Source: Blastococcus mobilis (GTDB taxonomy: Bacteria > Actinomycetota > Actinomycetes > Mycobacteriales > Geodermatophilaceae). Taken from it: DNA of 53,104 nt. The first letter of the stretch is position 1, and each line of letters begins with the position of its first letter. The notes below the pieces were generated by a model, which ran no database searches, had not been told where the DNA came from, and was given only the letters and a program-made list of their open reading frames with translations. This document shows, piece by piece, positions 46,270 to 53,104 of this stretch. A program made the position numbers and the translations under genes. Location of the stretch: assembly GCF_900188025.1 (NCBI RefSeq), contig NZ_FZNO01000029.1, forward strand, positions 1 to 53,104, written 5' to 3'.

Positions 46270-46998
46270 TCAGCCCTGGTAGGTGTTGGCCGGCGCCTCG
46301 ATCGGGATCACCGAGCGCGGGGTGATGACGGCCTCGGGGTAGCCGCTCCTGGGGTGCGGTCGAGGTGGCGCCCAGGAGCCGATGACCTCGACCCACTGGT
46401 CGGCGACGAGGTCACCCTGCTCGCCGTCGACGGCGACGGTGAACGCCACGGCGTCGGCCGCGCAGCAGTTGATCCCGATGCGGGAGACGTACCAGCCGCC
46501 ACCTTCCCGCGGGGTCACGAAGCCGGTCAGCCGGACGAGTCGACCGTGGAGCGCACGGGTGTCCGCGGCCAGCGCGTGCAGCGAGTAGTTGAGCAGGGTC
46601 ATGGTGCGGTGGTCCTCGCCGGGGTCGTTCGCGCCGATGCCGAGGGCCTGGTGGTCCTCGGGGACGACGACCTGCTGGGCCTGGCGGTCGGCGGTGAACG
46701 GACCGAGCGCGGGCGGGGCGACGAGCAGCACCACCGCCACGGGCAGGAGCAGCAGCCAGGCCACCCGCGGGGCGGCATGGCCGTGGTCGTGCCCTCCGGC
46801 CGCGGCTGCCTCCGAATGGGGGCGGGACCGCTCGCGGACCACGCCGATGAGTCCCAGCGCCAGGAGGACGACAGAGGCCAGCAGCAGCAACGGCCGGAAG
46901 CCGGGCTGGACGTAGGCGAGGTGGGCGTCGCCGAGCGCGACGCTCAGGGTGACGCCGCCGAGGAGAAGGAGCACCAAGTACTGGGTCAGTCGGTCCAC
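46270..46998 (-). CDS. TIGR03943-family membrane protein (YcgQ-like)
   Basis: A 242-residue protein with N-terminal hydrophobic segments (YLVLLLLGGVTLSVALG, LLLLASVVLLALGLIGVV, AWLLLLPVAVVLLVAPP) and a C-terminal soluble domain containing RLTGFVTPREGGGWYVSRI and NCCAADA. A GGHDHGHA loop lies between the helices. This family is regularly paired with a DUF318-type permease, here the next gene upstream (frameshifted), and such pairs are often in zinc regulons. It converges on zur. GTG 46998 is the start. Confidence 0.85.
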   Translation of the reverse strand: MDRLTQYLVLLLLGGVTLSVALGDAHLAYVQPGFRPLLLLASVVLLALGLIGVVRERSRPHSEAAAAGGHDHGHAAPRVAWLLLLPVAVVLLVAPPALGPFTADRQAQQVVVPEDHQALGIGANDPGEDHRTMTLLNYSLHALAADTRALHGRLVRLTGFVTPREGGGWYVSRIGINCCAADAVAFTVAVDGEQGDLVADQWVEVIGSWAPPRPHPRSGYPEAVITPRSVIPIEAPANTYQG

Positions 46999-47008
46999 GG
47001 CCGGCTCC

Positions 47009-48031
47009 TCACCACACGACCCACGCGACGGCGAGCGCCGAAAGGCCCGCGACGACGAGGGTCACCGGCGCGAACCGCAGCGCGAACCGGCGTCCGAAGG
47101 TCCCCGACTGCAGCGCGATCAGCTTGACGTCGACGACCGGCCCCACCACCAGGAAGACCAGCCGCGAGGTGAGGCTGAAGGACGTCAGGCTGGCGGCCAC
47201 GAAGGCGTCGGCCTCCGAGCAGATGGCCAGGACGACCGCAAGGAACGCAGCACCACGACGGACAGGACAGGAGAGTCCGCGACCGAGTCCAACCACGCCC
47301 GGGGGACGGCGACGTTCAACGTCGCGGCGGTGAGCCCGCCGACCACCAGGAAGCCACCGGCGTGCAGCAGGTCGTGCCCTGCGGCGTCCCGAAAGACCTC
47401 GAGGCGGCTTGCCCCCGGCCGGCCACCGGACCGACGGGGCAGCCGCAACCACTCCCCCCGCCCGTAGCCGGTCCACAGCCACCCCATGACGACGGCCACG
47501 AGCAGGGAGGCGGCGAAGCGGGCGGCCACCATGAACGGCTCGTCAGAGAAGGCGACGGCGGTGGCGACGAGCACCACCGGGTTGATCGCCGGCGCTGAGA
47601 GCAGGAACGCCAGCGCGGCCGCCGGCGCGACCCCGCGACGCACCAGGCTCCCAGCGACCGGCACGGAAGCGCACTCACAGCCGGGCAGCACCGCACCGCT
47701 CAGCCCCGCCACAGGAACAGCGAGCGCCGGCCGCCGTGGCAGGGCCCGCTGGAAGAACGACGGCGGGACGAAGGCACTGATGGCCGCGGACAGCAGCACC
47801 CCGATCCCCAGGAACGGCAGCGCCTGCAGGCAGACCCGCGACGAAGATCGTCGACCAGGCCTGCACGGCGGGATCGTCGAAGAAGCCGGGTCGCAGCCAG
47901 CGGAGCACCAAGATGAGGACCAGGAGGCCCACGAACACGTCGGTCGCCGCCCGGGATCGACGACGGCCAGAAGCCGGTGGCACCAGCTCGGCGGGCGGAA
48001 CGGCCGGCGGACCAGTCGAGGAACCGGACAC
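47009..48031 (-). pseudogene. DUF318/UPF0718-type permease with two frameshifts
   Basis: Partner permease of the TIGR03943 protein. The N-terminal part (DVFVGLLVLILVLRWLRPG, AWSTIFVA) is in one frame. At 47835-47837 an extra G shifts the match to another frame (VCLQALPFLGIGVLL, GAVLPGCECASVPVAGS, FLLSAPAINPVVL). A missing base near 47247 then returns it to the first frame (FLAVVLAICSEADAFVA, LVVGPVVDVKLIAL). The two indels compensate, so about 195 residues are out of frame. All expected family motifs survive, suggesting recent inactivation or sequence error. GTG 48031 after GGGGGAG is the likely start. Confidence 0.8.
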
Positions 48032-48147
48032 GCGCACTCCCCCACTGCGACATGGCTGCCACCGACCGACCGACACCGTCTCATGCCGGTCATCTCCCCA
48101 GGAGGCAGGCCGAGGCCGGCGGCGTGGCACACCGCCACCCCCGACCG

Positions 48148-48180
48148 GGTCGCCGAGGCGCGGCGGGCACCTCGGCGACC
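48148..48180 (-). terminator. Hairpin after rpsR
   Basis: An 11-bp perfect stem GGTCGCCGAGG/CCTCGGCGACC with an 11-base loop, 8 bases past the S18 stop in the direction of transcription. No T-run follows. It separates the ribosomal-protein operon from the permease gene and may be a terminator or attenuator. Confidence 0.65.
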
Positions 48181-48187
48181 GGCCCGC

Positions 48188-48406
48188 TCAGCGCCGCGTC
48201 GTCGGGTACGGCAGGAGCGCCATCTCCCGTGCGTTCTTGATCGCGCGGGCGACTCGGCGGTGCTCGTCGGCGTCGAGGCCGGTGACCCGGCGTGCGCGGA
48301 TCTTGCCGCGGTCGGAGATGAACGTGCGCAGCAGCGCGACGTCGTGGTAGCTGACCGGCCCGTCTAGCCGAGGCCTGCGCCGCGGGCGACCGGGGCGCGG
48401 GCTCAC
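48188..48406 (-). CDS. rpsR: Ribosomal protein S18, zinc-free paralogue
   Basis: A 72-residue S18. [30 protein letters not shown] and [16 protein letters not shown] are typical. There is no cysteine, so this is the C-minus form that replaces a zinc-binding S18 under zinc shortage. The GTG start overlaps the rpsN stop by 4 bp. It is the last gene of the rpmB-rpmG-rpsN-rpsR operon. Confidence 0.94.
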   Translation of the reverse strand: MSPRPGRPRRRPRLDGPVSYHDVALLRTFISDRGKIRARRVTGLDADEHRRVARAIKNAREMALLPYPTTRR

Positions 48407-48705
48407 CAGCTGGCCTTGCGGATGCCGGGCAGCTGGCCGTCGTGGGCCATCTGCCGGAAGCGGACGCGGGAGAGCCCGAACTTCCGCAGGTGGCCGCGGG
48501 GGCGGCCATCGGCCGCGTCGCGGTTGCGCAGCCGGGTGGGGCTGGCGTCGCGGGGCAGCCGCTGCAGCGCGTGCTGCGCGTCGGCGCGCTCCTCGGGGGT
48601 GGCAGCAGCGCGGACGGCGGCCTTCAGCGCCGTCCGTCGTTCGGCGTACCGGGCGACCACCTCCCTGCGCTGCTGGTCCCGGGCGATCTTCGAGGTCTTG
48701 GCCAT
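48403..48705 (-). CDS. rpsN: Ribosomal protein S14, zinc-free paralogue
   Basis: A 100-residue S14 of the long type: [20 protein letters not shown], then [20 protein letters not shown] and [15 protein letters not shown]. The short zinc-binding S14 has two CxxC pairs; none is present here. One base separates it from rpmG. Confidence 0.95.
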   Translation of the reverse strand: MAKTSKIARDQQRREVVARYAERRTALKAAVRAAATPEERADAQHALQRLPRDASPTRLRNRDAADGRPRGHLRKFGLSRVRFRQMAHDGQLPGIRKASW

Positions 48706-48706
48706 G

Positions 48707-48874
48707 TCAGCGTTCCTCCCGGAAGTCGACGTGCCGCCGGACGATCGGGTCGTACTTGCGCAGCACGAGGCGGTCGGGGTCGTTGCGCCGGTTCTTGCGG
48801 GTCACGTACGTGTAGCCGGTGCCGGCCGTGGACTTGAGCCGGACGATCGGCCGGATGTCGGTGGCGCGCGCCAT
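48707..48874 (-). CDS. rpmG: Ribosomal protein L33, zinc-free paralogue
   Basis: A 55-residue L33: [40 protein letters not shown] and [15 protein letters not shown]. It lacks the CxxC pairs of the zinc form. Its ATG shares one base with the rpmB stop (TGATG), so translation is coupled. Confidence 0.95.
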   Translation of the reverse strand: MARATDIRPIVRLKSTAGTGYTYVTRKNRRNDPDRLVLRKYDPIVRRHVDFREER

Positions 48875-49140
48875 CAGCTGCTCCGGCCCGGGCCGAGCCG
48901 GCGGCGCACGTCGGGGTCGGTGGCGCGCAGCCGGGCCACCACCGCCTCGATGCCCTGGGCGTCGATGGTCTTGATGCCCTTCACCGACACGGTGAGCCGG
49001 ATCCACCGGTTCTCGGCGGGCAGGAAGAAGCGCTTGCGCTGCAGGTTGGGGTCGAAGCGGCGGGACGTGCGCCGGTGGGAGTGGCTGACGGCCTTGCCGA
49101 AGCCGGGCCGGCGGCCGGTCACCTCGCAGTAGGTGGCCAC
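48874..49140 (-). CDS. rpmB: Ribosomal protein L28, zinc-free paralogue
   Basis: An 88-residue L28: [38 protein letters not shown] and [15 protein letters not shown]. Only one Cys is present, so the two CxxC pairs of the zinc form are absent. GTG 49140 has GGAGG 9 bases upstream. First gene of the minus-strand arm, transcribed from the shared control region at about 49150-49220. Confidence 0.94.
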   Translation of the reverse strand: MATYCEVTGRRPGFGKAVSHSHRRTSRRFDPNLQRKRFFLPAENRWIRLTVSVKGIKTIDAQGIEAVVARLRATDPDVRRRLGPGRSS

Positions 49141-49186
49141 GGTCGAACACCTCCAGGGTGGGGTCTGCGGACGTTCACAGCCTAGA

Positions 49187-49205
49187 TGAAAACGGTTGTC
49201 GTTTT
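49187..49205. promoter_or_regulatory. Zur-like operator between rpmB and the MRF-like gene
   Basis: TGAAAACGGTTGTCG (49187-49201) agrees with the znuA box at GA, AA, GGTT and TC positions, giving GARAAYGGTTSTC. An overlapping perfect inverted repeat, AAAACG-GTTGT-CGTTTT, spans 49189-49205. It is the only AT-rich block in the 81-base divergent gap and could control both arms. Confidence 0.7.
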
Positions 49206-49221
49206 TGTTTAGGGTGGGGGC

Positions 49222-50490
49222 ATGACGGATTCCCGCACGCCCCTCGTGCTTCTCAGCGGCCTGCACCGGCGGCTCGCCGCCCAGGTCGGCACAGCACTGC
49301 TGGACCGGCCGGGCACCGTGGTCGTCCACCACGACGTCAGCCAGCTCGGGCAGGGCGCCGTTCTCCGGACCCAGCGGCACCGCACCGGGAACGCCGTCGC
49401 CGAGCAGGCCACCGCCGTCGAGCTGGCTCACGGCTGCCTGTCCTGCACCCTGCGGCTGGACCTGCTGCCGCTGCTGCGCGCCCTGGCCCGGCGGAACGAC
49501 GTGACCCGGGTCGTCCTCCACCTGGATCCGGCGCTCGAGCCCGAGCACCTGTGCTGGTCGGTCGCCAACGTGCTGCTGGACGACGAGACCGGCGGCACGC
49601 CGGAGACCGCCGGCGACTGGGTGCGGGTGGAGGGCGTCCTGGCGGTGGTCGAGGCAGCGAGCTGGCTGGACGACGTCACCGGCGGCGACGACCTCGCCGA
49701 CCGGGGACTGGCCGCCACGCTCGATGACGACCGCACCCTGGCCCAGGTCGCGCTAAGCCAGGTGGCCTTCGCCGACGCCGTGGTGCTGGCCGGCCCGCCG
49801 GCCGACGCCTGGGCCGGCGCCCGGCTCGACGCCGTCCTCGACCGGCTGGTCCCCGGGGTCCCGCGCGCCGACGTCCGCGTGCACCCGGACCGCCTGCTGA
49901 CGGCCGTTCCCGCCGGCGCCCGCCGCGGGCGGATCTCCACCGCGCACGACCCCCTGCTGGCGGGCCAGCCCCCGCTGGGCGAGGACTGCGGCGTGCAGCT
50001 GGTCCGGTTCAGCCCGGACCGGCCGCTGCACCCCGGCCGGCTGCATGAGGCCCTCGACCTCCTCCTCGACGGGGTCGTCTGCAGCCGCGGCCGGCTGTGG
50101 CTGGCCAGCCAGCACGACCGGGCCGTCTGGCTGGAGTCCGCCGGTCAGGGACTGCGGGTCGGGGACGCCGGCCCGTGGCTGGCGACGCTGGACGACGCCG
50201 CCTGGGCCGACGTCGACCCGCAGCGACGGGTGGCCGCCGCCCTGCGCTGGGACCCGGTCCACGGCGACCGGCACACCGAACTGGTCGTCCTCACCCACCG
50301 GCAGCCCGCCCTGGCGATCACCGCCGCCCTGCACGCGGCCGCCCTCACCGACGAGGAGTGGACCGCCGGCCCGGACGCGTGGCGCCGCTACCCGGACCCC
50401 TTCGGCACCTGGCACGAGGACCCGTGCGAGGCATCCAGCCCCACCGACGACAGCAGCACCCACGTGACCAACCGAGAGGAGCGCTCCTGA
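49222..50490 (+). CDS. COG0523/CobW-like MRF protein (hibernation-factor recruitment)
   Basis: A 422-residue COG0523 family protein. The N-terminal segment [19 protein letters not shown] is where COG0523 GTPases have the GxxxxGK[ST] P-loop, but Gly-Lys-Thr is absent. The metal motif reads HGCLSCTL (Cys72, Cys75) instead of CxCC. The C-terminal CobW_C domain (~265-400) has [20 protein letters not shown] and GRLWLASQ. Mycobacteria encode a similar protein (Mrf) beside the zinc-free ribosomal proteins, where it recruits hibernation factor to ribosomes in low zinc. ATG 49222 follows GGGTGGGGG. It overlaps rpmE by one base. Confidence 0.85.
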   Translation: MTDSRTPLVLLSGLHRRLAAQVGTALLDRPGTVVVHHDVSQLGQGAVLRTQRHRTGNAVAEQATAVELAHGCLSCTLRLDLLPLLRALARRNDVTRVVLHLDPALEPEHLCWSVANVLLDDETGGTPETAGDWVRVEGVLAVVEAASWLDDVTGGDDLADRGLAATLDDDRTLAQVALSQVAFADAVVLAGPPADAWAGARLDAVLDRLVPGVPRADVRVHPDRLLTAVPAGARRGRISTAHDPLLAGQPPLGEDCGVQLVRFSPDRPLHPGRLHEALDLLLDGVVCSRGRLWLASQHDRAVWLESAGQGLRVGDAGPWLATLDDAAWADVDPQRRVAAALRWDPVHGDRHTELVVLTHRQPALAITAALHAAALTDEEWTAGPDAWRRYPDPFGTWHEDPCEASSPTDDSSTHVTNREERS

Positions 50491-50741
50491 TGCGCCGAGG
50501 AATCCACCCCGAGTACCGCACTGTCGTCTTCCGCGACGCCGCCAGCGGGGCCACCTACCGCACCCGGTCCACGGTGGCCACAGACCAGACCATCGAGCTG
50601 GACGGCGAGACCTACCCGTTGGTGATCGTGGACATCAGCGCGGCCTCGCACCCCTTCTGGACCGGCAACCAGCGGGTGCTGGACACCGCCGGCCGGGTCG
50701 AGCGCTTCCTCCAGCGCTACGGCACCCGCGGCCGGGGCTGA
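50490..50741 (+). CDS. rpmE: Ribosomal protein L31, type B (zinc-free)
   Basis: An 83-residue type B L31: [40 protein letters not shown] and [11 protein letters not shown]. It has no Cys; the zinc form carries CxxC. ATG 50490 overlaps the MRF-like stop (TGATG). Second gene of the plus-strand arm. Confidence 0.96.
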   Translation: MRRGIHPEYRTVVFRDAASGATYRTRSTVATDQTIELDGETYPLVIVDISAASHPFWTGNQRVLDTAGRVERFLQRYGTRGRG

Positions 50742-50744
50742 CCG

Positions 50745-50906
50745 ATGGCGGTCCCCAAGCGGCGCACGTCCCGGTCCCGGACCCGGTCCCGCCGCGCTCG
50801 GTGGAAGGCCAGCCCGGTCCCGCTCGTGCGGGTGCGGATCGACGGCGTCGAGCAGCTCGTGCCGGCCCGCCTGCGGAAGGCCGCCGAGCGGGGGTTCCTG
50901 CGGTGA
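50745..50906 (+). CDS. rpmF: Ribosomal protein L32, zinc-free paralogue
   Basis: A 53-residue L32: MAVPKRRTSRSRTRSRRARW, then LVPARLRKAAERGFLR. The C-terminal CxxC pair of the zinc form is missing. It lies three bases after rpmE. Its stop overlaps GTG 50903 by 4 bp, so a further gene originally followed in the operon. Confidence 0.92.
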   Translation: MAVPKRRTSRSRTRSRRARWKASPVPLVRVRIDGVEQLVPARLRKAAERGFLR

Positions 50907-51270
50907 CCCGCCGCGCCCCCCGTACCGCAGACCCTCTCGACAGCGCCCTGCGACCCCGGCAGTCCGCTCCTCGCGCTGTGCGTGGGGCACCGGTGCTCAG
51001 CGCTGCGGGGCCTCGCCGGCACGCAGGACAGCGTCGCCGAGCTGCAGGAGACCGTGCGGTGCACCCGGGGAGCCGTCCTGGTCACCGCCGGCTGCCTCGG
51101 CGCCTGCGCTCTCGCCGCCGTCGCCGCGGTCGCCCACCGCGACGCTCCCACCGGGCGGTCGAGCCGCACGGTGTGGCTGGCCGGCGTCCACGAGGCGCCC
51201 CGGGCCGAAGCCCTGGCCGGCTGGATCACCGCGGGCGGCCCGGCGCCGGACGGCACCCCGGACGCCGACC
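50903..51270 (+). pseudogene. Thioredoxin-like [2Fe-2S] ferredoxin-type gene, frameshifted
   Basis: From GTG 50903 the frame reads VTRRAPRTADPLDSA; the conserved protein continues one frame over as PLLALCVGHRCSALRGL, AELQETVRCTRGAVLVTAGC, LGACALAAVAAVAHRD, TVWLAGVHEAPRAEALAGWI. A one-base indel near 50940-50950 therefore breaks it. The four Cys (ALC, HRC, AGC, GAC) fit a thioredoxin-like 2Fe-2S fold. Near 51270 it runs in frame into an unrelated protein, so the true 3' end is lost. GTGA overlap with rpmF places it in the zinc operon. Confidence 0.65.
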
Positions 51271-52468
51271 TGCCCGTCGTGGCCTGCTTCTACTTCTACC
51301 TCTGGGACGTCGACTTCGGGCCGGCGTTCATCAAGATCTGCGCCTACTTCCCGTATCCGGCCAAGATCTGGCTCAACGGGCACGAGTGGGCCAAACGGCA
51401 GGCCACCCGGGCGGGCATCGGGTTCACCGAACTGTCCAACGGGTTCGCCGCCGCCGAGGACCCGGACCGGCTGCAGGCCCTCTGCGACCGGCTCGGGCCC
51501 GGCACGATCGGGGTGTTCGCCGAACGCTGGTTGTCGGTTCTGCCGACGCCGCTGACCGACGCCGACCGGGAAGCCGGCTACTGGTGGGAGCTCTCGATGC
51601 GCCAGGTCGAGGTCTCCCGCACCATCGTGTTCACCCAGCCCCGGCACGCCCGCGGGTTCTTCGAGGCGCTCGGCGCCGACGACCTCGACATCGGCCGACC
51701 CGACCAGGTCGAGTTGATCTTCTCCGGGCGCCGGTACGGCGAGGCCGCAGACCGGCCGTTCCGGAGACCTTCACGACCAAGGTCGTCACCCGCGGCGTCG
51801 ACGTCACCGTCAACGCCTTCTACAAGCACTCCCGGATCAAGCAATACCTCAAAGACGGCCGCGCGCTACGCATCGAAACCGTCGTCACCGACCCCTACGA
51901 CCTGGGCTGCCAGCGCCGCCTGCCCAACCTCGAGGCGCTGCAGACCAAGGCCCGTGACGCCAACCGCCGACTGCTCGATACTGAACGGGTCGGCCAGGGC
52001 TGCGTCCTCGCGAGTCCAGCCTTTGAGCGGATCGCGCACCCCACCGTCACCATGGAGGGGCGGAGGGCCCCGGCCCTGCGGTTCGGCGACCCTCGGGTCC
52101 AAGCCCTGGCCGGCGCCCTCTGCTCCAGCCTGCTCGCCGTCACCGGCCTCACCAACAAGAGCCTGCGCGCCTTGATGACCGGACTTATCGGCGGCGACTA
52201 CAGCATGAACCGCGCCAGCTACGACCTCACCCGGCTGCGCCGCAACGGACTGATCACCCGCGTTCCCGGCCGCAACCTCTACCAGCTCACTCCCGACGGC
52301 CAAGCCTTCGCGATCTTCTACACCAAGGTGCACAACCGCGTCCTGCGGCCGCTGCTCGCGACCTCCGCACCGCAGGCGCCGCCACCGCTCCGCGCCGCGC
52401 TGCGGACCATCGATCAGCAGGTCAACGCCCGCTTCGATCAGGCCCGACTACCGATGGCGGCGGCCTGA
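51271..52468 (+). pseudogene. Orphan conserved protein, 5'-truncated and frameshifted
   Basis: Starts abruptly with ACFYFYLWDVDFGPAFIKIC, AYFPYPAKIWLNGHEWAKRQ, TELSNGFAAAEDPDRL and SMRQVEVSRTIVFTQPRHAR. Near 51755-51770 it changes frame: after EAADRPF the match continues PETFTTKVVTRGVDV, KHSRIKQYLKDGRALRIETV, ASPAFERIAHPTV, TNKSLRALMTGLIGGDYSMN and a winged-helix-like C-terminus ending at TGA 52468. I know proteins of this kind in actinobacteria as unnamed, often repeated genes of ~500 residues near mobile DNA; function unknown. About 100 N-terminal residues are missing. Confidence 0.7.
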
Positions 52469-52639
52469 AACTCTGGCCAAGTGCCAAAGTGCCAGCGACC
52501 AAGGGTCGCCAGCGGCCCTCCTCGGCCACCCACGCATCGCCTGACGGCGGGCGCACGCCTGCGGCCAATTACTCGCCGGCGCGCGCCCGCCGTGATGGTC
52601 TACAGCACCTTCCGGCCGACCGTCACGACGTACGCCCCG

Positions 52640-53010
52640 CCGCGGCTGCCAGCGCCCGCTGGAAGACCTCGACGGGCTGGGCGCCGGAGACGGCGTACTT
52701 CCCGTTGAAGAGGCCAACGGATCCCTGACCCGACTGTCGCGCACCGTCGACCGACTGGACAAGCGCGGCTGGGGTCACCCGCCGGCCCGATCCGGAGAAC
52801 GGCCGGGTCACCCTCGCCGTCCTCACCGACGCCGGCTGGGACAAGATCGTCGCCACCGCGCCCGGGCACGTCGCCGAGGTACGCCGACTGGTCTTCGACC
52901 CGCTGACGAAGGCCCAGGTGCGCCAGCTGCGCGAGATCGCCACCCGGATCGGGCAGGTCGTCCACCCCGACGGCTGTCCGCCGGAGTTCCCGGCACCGAA
53001 CACCGACTAG
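52640..53010 (+). pseudogene. MarR-family regulator remnant
   Basis: A 3' portion of a MarR-type protein: NGSLTRLSRTVDRLDKRGW, then after a one-base shift near 52770-52774, VTRRPDPENGRVTLAVLTDA and LTKAQVRQLREIATRIG, ending PNTD and TAG (53008-53010). The recognition helix and wing are present but in two frames, and the N-terminal helices before ~52640 are not recognisable. The stop coincides with a CTAG next to an insertion sequence. I see no gene at 52469-52639. Confidence 0.65.
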
Positions 53011-53104
53011 GGCGTGTCTGGCGGATCTTGGCTGGCAGGGGTCCGCAGCCAGATCTTGATCGAGGCGACGTCGATGGTGCCTCGGAAGACGAACTCGCGT
53101 TTGT
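53007..53104 (-). CDS. IS5-family transposase, C-terminal end (runs off window)
   Basis: Reading leftwards from the window edge gives KREFVFRGTIDVASIKIWLR then TPASQDPPDTP and TAG (53009-53007). FRGTxDVASIxIWLR is the usual end of IS5/IS1647-type actinobacterial transposases. The stop codon uses the CTAG just outside the element. Confidence 0.75.
   Translation of the reverse strand, partial: KREFVFRGTIDVASIKIWLRTPASQDPPDTP
53011..53104 (-). mobile_element. End of an IS5-type insertion sequence
   Basis: The terminal sequence GGCGTGTCTGGCGGATCTTG begins immediately after CTAG (53007-53010), a typical IS5-group target. The rest lies beyond the window. The MarR remnant ends at this junction. 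Confidence 0.7.

Noticed and set aside
52600-53003. Minus-strand frames opposite the MarR remnant
   Set aside because: No domain match; the plus strand carries readable MarR helices in two frames.

Overview
The window is high-GC actinobacterial DNA. Strong GTG usage, several apparently leaderless starts, an FO synthase (FbiC) and a Zur-linked set of alternative ribosomal proteins all fit an actinobacterium. The overall look suggests Geodermatophilaceae (Blastococcus/Geodermatophilus/Modestobacter type), but that is inference, not proof.

Layout. 1-3.5 kb: an SSB protein, tRNA-Arg(TCT) and small orphan genes. 2.8-7.4 kb: an NAD biosynthesis unit, with NrtR-like repressor divergent from nadA-nadB-nadC, a candidate operator between them and a 77-bp tandem duplication in front of nadB. 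7.4-13.6 kb: an LLM flavin oxidoreductase, a PAS-GGDEF-EAL protein, NAD kinase, a disulfide oxidoreductase and a flavin reductase. 13.6-17.2 kb: an ECF sigma/anti-sigma pair followed by a two-gene ABC exporter. 17.3-23.6 kb: fbiC, a formate/nitrite-type channel, a HAD phosphatase and a quinone oxidoreductase. 23.6-24.5 kb: a broken PAP2 gene joined to an IS30 transposase remnant. 25.2-30.7 kb: a methylcrotonyl-CoA-carboxylase-type acyl-CoA catabolic operon with a divergent TetR regulator and paired operators. 30.8-34.8 kb: two orphan membrane-associated proteins and oligoribonuclease.

From tRNA-His (34.9 kb) to about 40.2 kb lies a decayed island: a frameshifted, 5'-truncated type ISP-like methyltransferase, a DUF3987 fragment, a structurally complete 1665-bp insertion sequence flanked by CTAG, and a LysR remnant.

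40.4-51 kb is a metal-homeostasis locus: a DUF1490/PacL-like protein with a CtpC-like P-type ATPase; znuA-znuC-znuB-zur; a TIGR03943 protein with a frameshifted permease; and two divergent arms encoding alternative L28, L33, S14 and S18 (minus) and an MRF-like COG0523 protein, L31 and L32 (plus). A shared semi-palindrome (GARAAYGGTTSTC) lies at the znuA start and between the divergent ribosomal-protein arms, which suggests one Zur regulon that imports zinc and replaces zinc-binding ribosomal proteins when zinc is scarce.

51-53.1 kb is again degraded: a frameshifted ferredoxin-like gene runs in frame into a 5'-truncated orphan gene, followed by a MarR remnant and the end of an IS5-type element at the window edge, also next to CTAG.
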